The position numbers and the translations under genes were made by a program. This document shows, in pieces, positions 57,397 through 64,000 of a stretch of DNA of 64,000 nucleotides (the stretch's first letter is position 1; each line of letters begins with the position of its first letter). The notes below the pieces were generated by a model, which had not been told where the DNA came from, searched no databases, and saw nothing but the letters and a program-made list of their open reading frames with translations. Source of the stretch: Arachis hypogaea (taxonomy: Eukaryota; Streptophyta; Magnoliopsida; Fabales; Fabaceae); contig NC_092051.1 in NCBI RefSeq assembly GCF_003086295.3, forward strand, positions 63,861,772-63,925,771. Direction: 5' to 3'.

Positions 57397-59835
57397 TGAT
57401 GACTTGCATCATCTACCCTTCTTTCTTGCATAAAGAAGACCATAAAAGAGCATAAATCTCATTTGATTAGTACAATTCATACATTAATTGATAAATATTA
57501 CGGTACACTACTTTGAGATGAGTTGTGCTGAATTTCAGGTGAGAAAAGCATCAAAAATTGGGTAGAAGACAAACAAGAAGCTGGGCGTGTGAAACTGGCG
57601 TGCCACTTGAAGCAAACGCCACAAAAATGCATTGGCGTGGCAAGCCAGGAGTTCGGCATGGCATGCCAGTACTAAAGTCCAGAGAAGAAGTCCAAGCATG
57701 CATGTGGGCGTGGCACGCCAGATAAAGGGTGTGGCACGCTAATACAAAATTCCAGAGAGCTATAAAGGAGAACACAAAAGGGGCGTGGCATGCCTGACCC
57801 ATCAATTACTCTGGGTGTGCCACTTGAGCAAAGGGGCATGGCACGCCAACTCACCATTCCAAGAAGAACCTTCACTATGGCGTGCCACTTGGTGTCAAAG
57901 GCGTGGCACGCCAGCCCCAAGAAGTCACTTGGGCGTGCCATTTGAGAACCCAGGTGTGGCACGCCAAGCTTGAAGAGTTCACAAATCCATGGGCATGCCA
58001 CTTGAGCAGCATGGCGTGGCACGCGGGTACAACAATCCAGAGAATGGGCTAAAGGCAATTGAAGACTGGGTGTGCCACTTGCACAACCAGGCATGGCACG
58101 CCAATGCACAAAGGACCAAAAGCAAGGACTGGGCGTGCCACTTGGTAATGAAGGCGTGGCACACCAAATACTGGAACCAAGATAAGATCATGGGCATGGC
58201 ACGCCAGCCTTTAGGCGTGGCACGCTGGTATAAGTTTCCAGAGAGGATGAAAGAGGCCAATTACGTGGGGCGTGCTACTTGGTATCGAAGGCATGGCACG
58301 CCATTCACCATTCTTCACTTAGGCGTGCCACTTGAGCAACCAGACGTGGCACGCCAGTGTCATTCAGAGCGAAGCATTGGGGCGTGCCACTTAAGTTCAT
58401 GGTGTGGCATGCCAAATCGAGGAACCACTCACTCACAAAAGGGGTGTGGCACGCCAGACCCTGGGTGTGCCACGCTAGTTCAACTTTCCAGAGAATCCTA
58501 GCCAAGCAAGAAGCAAGGGCGTGGCACGCCAGACCTTGGGTGTGGAACGCCAGTACACGTTTCCAGAGGCAAAGAAAAGTGAGAAAAGCAAGGGGCGTGC
58601 CACTTGAGTTCGAAGGCGTAGCACGCCAACACTAGAAATCCACTATGGGGTGCCACTTGAGTTCGAAGGCGTGGCATGCCAAGGTTGAGAGAGGGACGAG
58701 CGTGCCACTTGAAGGATTAGGCGTGACACGCCAAGCTGGAAATGAAGGGCACGTGACATGCCAGAAAAGTGCCAGCCACACGCCAGCTGAGAAGTCATGC
58801 TTATTGAGTATTTTCTTTTCCCTCCAAAATGTAATTTTCCTTTTTCACTTTTGTAATTCTTTTATTTTACTAGGAGTAGTATAAATACCCTCAAGGAGTA
58901 CTAAAGAAGGGGGTTAAGCAGTCAGTTTTAGATCCACTTTTACACTTCACTTTTGAATACTTTTTGAGCTATGAGTAGCTAACTTCCCTCTCATTGAGAG
59001 AGGAAGCTCTGTTGTACTTGATGGATTGATGATTGTGAAATCCTTCTTCTGTTCATCTTCTCTTTGATTTGCTAGAAGGAATTTCGTTCTTAATGCTTAG
59101 TTTTCAATTATCTTGGGAAAGAGATTGAATGCAATTGGGTTTCATGGAAACCTTGGAAAAGGAAACATGAAACCATGCTTGAAATCCCTTCTCACACTAG
59201 AGTAGAATCTGGGTTTTGGTATTTGGATATGTGACATATAATCCTCCCTCTACTTGGACCTATAATGGTGTGTGGTATAATCAGGGACCAAGCATATCTC
59301 TCTTCATGAGCAATTAGACCAAGGAATTGGCTATTGATCAAGATCTGAGAGATTGAGTCACCAAGGGATTGGGGCTCAATCAATCATGATTGCCAAGAGG
59401 TCAATGAGTTGCATGATTGAAGGGGATATAAGTTAGATTCAATCTAAAGGGACAACATCTCCTAATCTCAATGAATTTCCCCATTCTTATCTACCCATTT
59501 CTTTACTGCTTATTTTACATTAAGCAATTCCCCATTCCCATTTACATTCAAGTCATTTATGATTCTGCCCTTTACTTTCTGCCATTTATATTTTTGCACT
59601 TTATTGCTTTTCTTTATATTCTAGTCATTTACATTTTTGTCATTTACAATTCTGCACTCTACAATCCTATTGATCCGCTTGACTAATTCATCAATTGATT
59701 AAAACTGCTCAAATTTGCCAATCTCTGTGGATACGATCCCACTCCACTGTGGGTTATTACTTGACGATAATTTTGGTGCGCTTGCCAAAAGGACTAATTC
59801 ACCAATTTTGAATGGGGTGTGAATTCCAGTCATCA
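57397..59835 (+). repeat. E3-B 5' LTR
   Basis: 2439 bp; hairpin-module array 57585-58790; TATAAATA 58880-58887. Slightly shorter than E3-A, including one lost array segment near 58160. Confidence 0.92.
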
Positions 59836-60118
59836 AGTTTTATAGCGTCGTTGCCGGGGATTGGCTTAAATTTGACAGTGATTAAATCAATTAGAGAGCT
59901 AGATTAAGCAATTTAAATTCTTTGTTATTTTATTTTATTTAGCACCTTTTATTTTCTTTTATTTTGAGTTCTATTTCTTTCTTCTTTGAGTATTTTTTTT
60001 ATTACATATTTTCACTCCTTTAACTGTTCGATTAATTACACCACTCACGCTAACAACCACTTTAACAAGAGTAATTTCTTATTTCATTTTCTTTCTTGCT
60101 TTTTGCCTTGTTGGTTGT

Positions 60119-61050
60119 ATGATAGGTAGAAGAAGCGGTACTTCAACTTCCTTTGATTCTGAACCTGAGAGGACCTTCCTTTTAAGGAGGGAAGCAAGAG
60201 GTAAAGGAGTCGTTGTTGCTGAGGAAGAGGAAGAGTATTTTGAAACAAACATAGAGGAGAACATGGAGAACCACCATGAAAAAGAAGCTCACAATGCTAG
60301 AGAAGGCCCAGTAAATCTTGATGGGCAAGAAAGGAGAGTAGGCTCCTACATCAACCCAAACCCAGGAAATTGTGACAGCAGCATCCTAAAGCCAATAATT
60401 CATGCCAATAATTTTGAGCTGAAACCTCAGCTCATCACACTTGTTCAGAATAATTGCTCATATGGAGGAAGTGCCCAAGAAGACCCTAATCAACATCTCA
60501 GCACATTCTTGAGGATATGTGATATTGTAAAGTCCAACGGGGTACACCCCGACATCTACAAACTACTCTTGTTCCCTTTCTCACTCAGAGATAAGGCAGC
60601 AAAGTGGTTAGAATCATTCCCCAAGGATAGCCTAACTACATGGGAGGAGGTCGTGAACAGATTCCTTGCAAGATTTTACCCCCCAAAAAGAATCAATAGG
60701 CTGAGAGCTAAGGTGCAAACTTTCAGACAACAAGATGGAGAAACACTTTATGAGGCATAGGAGAGATTCAAAGATCTGACAAGAAGATGCCCACCAGAAA
60801 TGTTCAATGAATGGGTACAACGACACATCTTTTATGAGGGACTATCCTATGAAGCAAAGAAGGCTGTGGACCATTCTTCAGGAGGCTCACTCAACAAAAA
60901 GAAAACCATTGAAGAGGCCATAGATGTCATTGAGACTATAGCTAAAAATGAGTATTTCTATACTTCAGAGAGGACTCAGAAGAAGGGAGTGCTAGAGCTC
61001 AACTCTGTAGATGCTTTGTTAGCTTAGAACAAAGTAATCGCAGCTCAACT
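60119..61050 (+). pseudogene. E3-B gag, two nonsense codons, 3' truncated
   Basis: MIGRRSGTSTSFDSEPERTF, an acidic stretch, then a full gag core (FELKPQLITLVQNNCSYGG, LLLFPFSLRDKAAKWLE, RFLARFYPPKRINRLR, the ERFKDLTRRCPPEMFNEW block, IFYEGLSYEAKKAVDHSSGG). TAG at 60758-60760 replaces the conserved Trp of the AWERF motif and TAG at 61025 probably replaces Gln; coding resemblance continues to about 61050. Nearest relative here is E1 gag. Confidence 0.88.
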
Positions 61051-62305
61051 ATGGAGGCATCACCCTTGCCAATGGCTTCATCTTATCCTCTCAGTGAATA
61101 ATATGCTCACGCACCCTGTCACGGCACGGCTATTCATCTGTCGGTTCTCGATCATGCTGGAATAGGATTTACTATCCTTTTGCGTTTGTCACTAACGCCC
61201 TGCAATCGCGAGTTAGGAGCTCGTCACAGTCATTCAATCATTGAATCCTACTCGGAATACCACAGACAAGGTTTAGACTTTCCGGATTCTCTTGAATGCC
61301 GCCATCATTCTAGCTTACGCCACAAAGATTCTGGTTAGGAGATCTAAGAGATACTCATTCTAGCTTATTTCATGTAGAACAGAAGTGTTTGTCAGGCACG
61401 CGTTCATAAGGGAGAAGGATGATGAGCGTCACACATAATCATCAACTTCATCACGTTCTTGGGTGCGAATGGATATCTTAGAAGCAAAATAAGAAGAATT
61501 GAATAGAAAACAGTAGTATTTTGCATTAATCTTTGAGGAACAGCAGAGCTCCACACCTTAATCTATGGAGTGTAGAAACTCTACCGTATGAAAATACATA
61601 AGTGAAGGTCCAGGCATGGCCGTGTGGCCAGCCCCCCTAAACGAGATCACAGGATCAAAATACAATCCAGGATGCCTAATACAATAGTAAGAGGTCCTAT
61701 TTATAATAAACTAGTCACTAGGGATTACATGAGTAAGTAATTGATGCATAAATCCACTTCCGGGGCCCACTTGGTGTGTGTTTGAGCTGAGCTTGAGTGC
61801 AGCACGTGCAGAGGCCATTTGTGGAGTTGAACGCCAGTTTTTGTGCCAGTTTGGGCGTTCAACTCTGGTTTTGGATCCTTTTCTGGCGCTGGACGCCAGA
61901 TTTGGGCAAAAGGCTGGCGTTGAACGCCAGTTTACGTCATCAATTCTTGGCCAAAGTATGGACTATTATATATTGTAGGAAAGCCCTGGATGTCTACTTT
62001 CCAACGCAATTGGAAGCTCGCCATTTCGAGTTCTGTAGCTCCAAAAAATCCATTTTGAGTGCAGGGAGGTCAGAATCCAACAGCATCAGCAGTCCTTTTT
62101 CAACCTCTGAATCTGATTTCTGCTCAAGTCCCTCAATTTCAGCCAGAAAATACCTGAAATCACAGAAAAACACACAAACTCATAGTAAAGTCCAAAAATG
62201 TGAATTTAACATAAAAACTAATGAAAACATCCCTAAAAGTAACTAGATCCTACTAAAAACATACTAAAAACAATGTCAAAAAGCGTATAAATTATCCGCT
62301 CATCA
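61051..62305 (-). repeat. E6 3' LTR (3'-truncated)
   Basis: On the minus strand starts TGATGAGCGG like E5. Word cluster at about 61815-61937 (GGCGTTGAACGCC, GGCGCTGGACGCC). The plus-strand TATTTATAATAAA near 61699 gives a TATAAATA box in element orientation. Confidence 0.88.
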
Positions 62306-63355
62306 CAACACCAAACTTAAATTGTTGCTTGTCCCCAAGCAACTAAAAATCAAATAGGATAAAAAGAAGAGAATATACTATAAATTCCAAAATATCAATG
62401 AAACATAGCTCCAATCAAATGAGCGGGACTTATAGCTTTTTGCCTCTTGAATAGTTTTGGCATCTCACTTTATCCATTGAGGTTCAGAATGATTGGCATC
62501 TATAGGAACTTCAGATTTCGAATAGTGTTATTGACTCTCCTAGTTCAGTATGATGATTCTTGAACACAGCTTCTTTATGAGTCTTGGCCGTGGCCCTAAG
62601 TACTTTGTTTTCCAGTATTACCACCGGATACATAAATGCCACAGACACATAATTGGGTGAACCTTTTCAGATTGTGACTCAGCTTTGCTAAAGTCCCCAA
62701 TTAGAGGTGTCCAGGGTTCTTAAGCACACTCTTTGTTTTTTTTTTTTTTTTTGCTTTGGACCTTGACTTTAACCGCTCAGTCTCAAGTGTTTACTTGACA
62801 CCTACACGCCACAAGCATATGGTTAGGGACAGCTTGGTTTAGCCGCTTAGACCAGGATTTTATTCCTTTAGGCCCTCCTATCCACTGATGCTCAAAGCCT
62901 CGGGATCCTTTTTATTTGCCCTTGCCTTTTGGTTTTAAGGGTTATTGGCTTTTTCTGCTTGCTTTTTCTTTTTCTTTTTACATTTTTTTTTTCGCCTATT
63001 TTTTTTCTTTTTTTTTTCTGCAAGCTTTGTTCTTTGCTGCTTTTTCTTGCTTCAAGAATCATTTTTATGATTTTTCAGATTATCAAATGACATGTCTCCT
63101 AGTCATCATTCTTTCAAGAGCCAACATATTTAACATTCTTGAACAACAACTTCAAAAGACATATGCACTGTTCAAGCATACATTCAGAAAACAAGAAGCA
63201 TTGTCACCACATCAATATAATTAAGCTAAGTTCAAGGATAAATTCGAAACTCATGTACTTCTTGTTCTTTTGAATTAAAACATTTTTCTTTTAAGAGAGG
63301 TGATGGATTCATAGGACATTCATATCTTTAAGACAAAGTTACTAACTACTAATGA
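62306..63355 (-). other. E6 3' untranslated region
   Basis: Noncoding; homologous blocks to 33006-34103 of E5. Poly-T runs at about 62738-62752 and 62985-63020. Confidence 0.7.
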
Positions 63356-63646
63356 TCATGTAATGAAGACACAAACATGGATAGGCACATAACATAGAAA
63401 ATGAAAAACAGAGAAAGTAAGAACAAGGAATGAGTCCACCTTAGTGATGTCCTTGAGCTCTTCTATGTCTCTTCCTTGCCTTGGCTGCTCCTCCTTCATT
63501 GCTTTTAGATCTTCTCTGATTTCATGAAGGATGATGGAGTGCTCTTGATGTTCCACCCTTAGTTGCTTCCAATAATTGTGTGGAAGAAAATGTATCCCCT
63601 GAGGTATCTCAGGGATCTCTTGATTTGCAGTCAAATGTTCTACCAC
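63356..63646 (-). pseudogene. E6 aORF, C-terminal part
   Basis: Frame after the tRNA-like segment: QEIPEIPQGIHFLPHNYWKQL, then a coiled coil (HEIREDLKAMKEEQ) and IEELKDITK. This corresponds to the end of the E5 aORF (EIPQSEYWEYLE). The middle of the aORF, about 250 codons in E5, is missing. It opens with GTG (Val) rather than ATG and is out of frame with 63722-63651. Confidence 0.7.
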
Positions 63647-63660
63647 TGAGCTATAGACCC
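63616..63660 (-). tRNA. tRNA-Cys(GCA)-like 5' half embedded in E6 aORF (pseudo)
   Basis: On the minus strand GGGTCTA (acceptor 5' side), TAGCTCAGTGGTAGAACA (D arm, one mismatch) and TTTGA-CTGCAAA-TCAAG (anticodon arm with GCA) agree with the first 43-45 nt of plant tRNA-Cys. The following bases are aORF coding sequence. They include a 7-bp CCCTGAG/CTCAGGG hairpin (63594-63611) at the T-arm position but lack the TTC loop and the acceptor 3' strand. It is therefore a half tRNA and not expected to be functional. Confidence 0.7.
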
Positions 63661-63722
63661 TTGATGGAAGCTTTTGTCTTCCCTTTCCTCTTTCTAGAGG
63701 TTTTTCTGGCCTTAGGTGCCAT
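63651..63722 (-). pseudogene. E6 aORF, N-terminal stub
   Basis: MAPKARKTSRKRKGKTKASI and three more residues, ending at a TAG that lies inside the tRNA-like sequence. Same basic N-terminus as the E5 aORF (MAPKGKQ). Confidence 0.7.
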
Positions 63723-64000
63723 CAATGGTTATGGAAAAAACAAAAAAGCTATGCTTTTACCACACCAAACTTAGAATGTTGCTCGCCCTCGAGCAAAAGA
63801 AGAAAGAATAGAAGAATAAGAAGAAGATATGGAGGAGATGGATAGGAGTGTGTATTCGGCCATATGGGTGGGATTGGGTGGGAGAGAGATGTTGAATTTT
63901 TGAAGGTAGTGGGTGTATGGATGTGAGTGGTAAATAGAAAAAAAGAAGGGATGATCATGAATGGAAAGAGAGATGATGAGGTAGGTGGGGATCCTGTGGG

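Larger units (their letters stand above)
46773..60286. repeat. Segmental duplication, copy B
   Basis: Second copy of the E0/E2/E3 stack. It lacks E1: the sequence around 48912-48930 reads straight through the site that E1 occupies in copy A, with a single GCTTT. Copy B continues a little further left (to 46477, where E4 abuts) and right (E3 gag to 61050) than can be compared with copy A. Confidence 0.9.
57397..61050 (+). mobile_element. E3-B: 5' part of gypsy element, cut by E6
   Basis: 5' LTR, PBS (59843-59860, TAGCGTCGTTGCCGGGGA) and gag to about 61050, where minus-strand E6 LTR sequence begins without an LTR terminus. Confidence 0.88.
61051..64000 (-). mobile_element. E6: minus-strand relative of E5, 3' end
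   Basis: In minus orientation: aORF remnant with tRNA-like insert (63722 down to 63356), untranslated region (63355 down to 62306), 3' LTR (62305 down to 61051) lacking roughly its last 350 bp. The element continues to the right of the window. 63723-64000 is leader-like, with GCTCGAGGGCGAGC and TAAGTTTGGTGTG about 40 bp before the ATG, as in E5. Confidence 0.85.

Noticed and set aside
63591..63660. Functional tRNA-Cys gene
   Set aside because: The T loop and acceptor 3' strand do not match a tRNA and the 3' part is aORF coding sequence; only the 5' half is tRNA-like.

Overview
The window looks like plant heterochromatin from a legume, most probably peanut or a wild relative (Arachis). I infer this from the dense palindromic words of the type CTGGCGTTGAACGCCAG inside LTRs, from the LTR families themselves, and from the AT-rich background. 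I found no host protein-coding gene and no intact RNA gene. Nearly every base belongs to nested, mostly decayed Ty3/gypsy LTR retrotransposons of the Athila-like branch: tRNA-Asp primer binding sites, no chromodomain after the integrase, and an extra ORF (aORF, 'putative plant transposon protein' type, env position) between pol and the 3' LTR. Element names E0 to E7 are local labels. Arachis families such as FIDEL are described in the literature, but I could not assign any element to a named family.

Layout. 1-2148 and 8666-10017 are a minus-strand element E0 (copy A), split by E1 (2149-8665, a complete 6.5 kb non-autonomous element with gag only). E2-A (10018-17125) follows, with its 3' LTR cut by E3-A (17126-20045). 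Then come a 388 bp unassigned fragment (20046-20433) and a minus-strand element E7 (20434-23973 and 35644-39247). E7 is split within its aORF by E5 (23979-35638), the most complete gag-pol-aORF element, flanked by ATGCA target duplications. E4 (39248-46476) is an E2 relative with a truncated left LTR. From 46477 the E0, E2, E3 stack appears a second time: E0-B 46477-50265, E2-B 50266-57396, E3-B 57397-61050. It ends against a minus-strand E5 relative, E6 (61051-64000).

How the parts relate. The E0/E2/E3 stack is a segmental duplication: the insertion junctions are identical in both copies, and E1 entered copy A afterwards because copy B keeps the empty site. E2 and E4 appear to be non-autonomous partners of the E7 type. 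They share LTRs, untranslated blocks and a post-stop hairpin with E7, but replace gag-pol by an unrelated acidic ORF that is still open (596 codons) in E2-B. E1 likewise keeps gag and the cis elements but has no pol. The most interesting structures are cis-acting: a short hairpin 41-49 nt after the last gag/pol/ORF stop in four families with covarying bases; arrays of family-specific palindromes just upstream of the U3 TATA box; a second hairpin plus an internal polypurine-like motif after the aORF; and a tRNA-Cys half fused into the E6 aORF.
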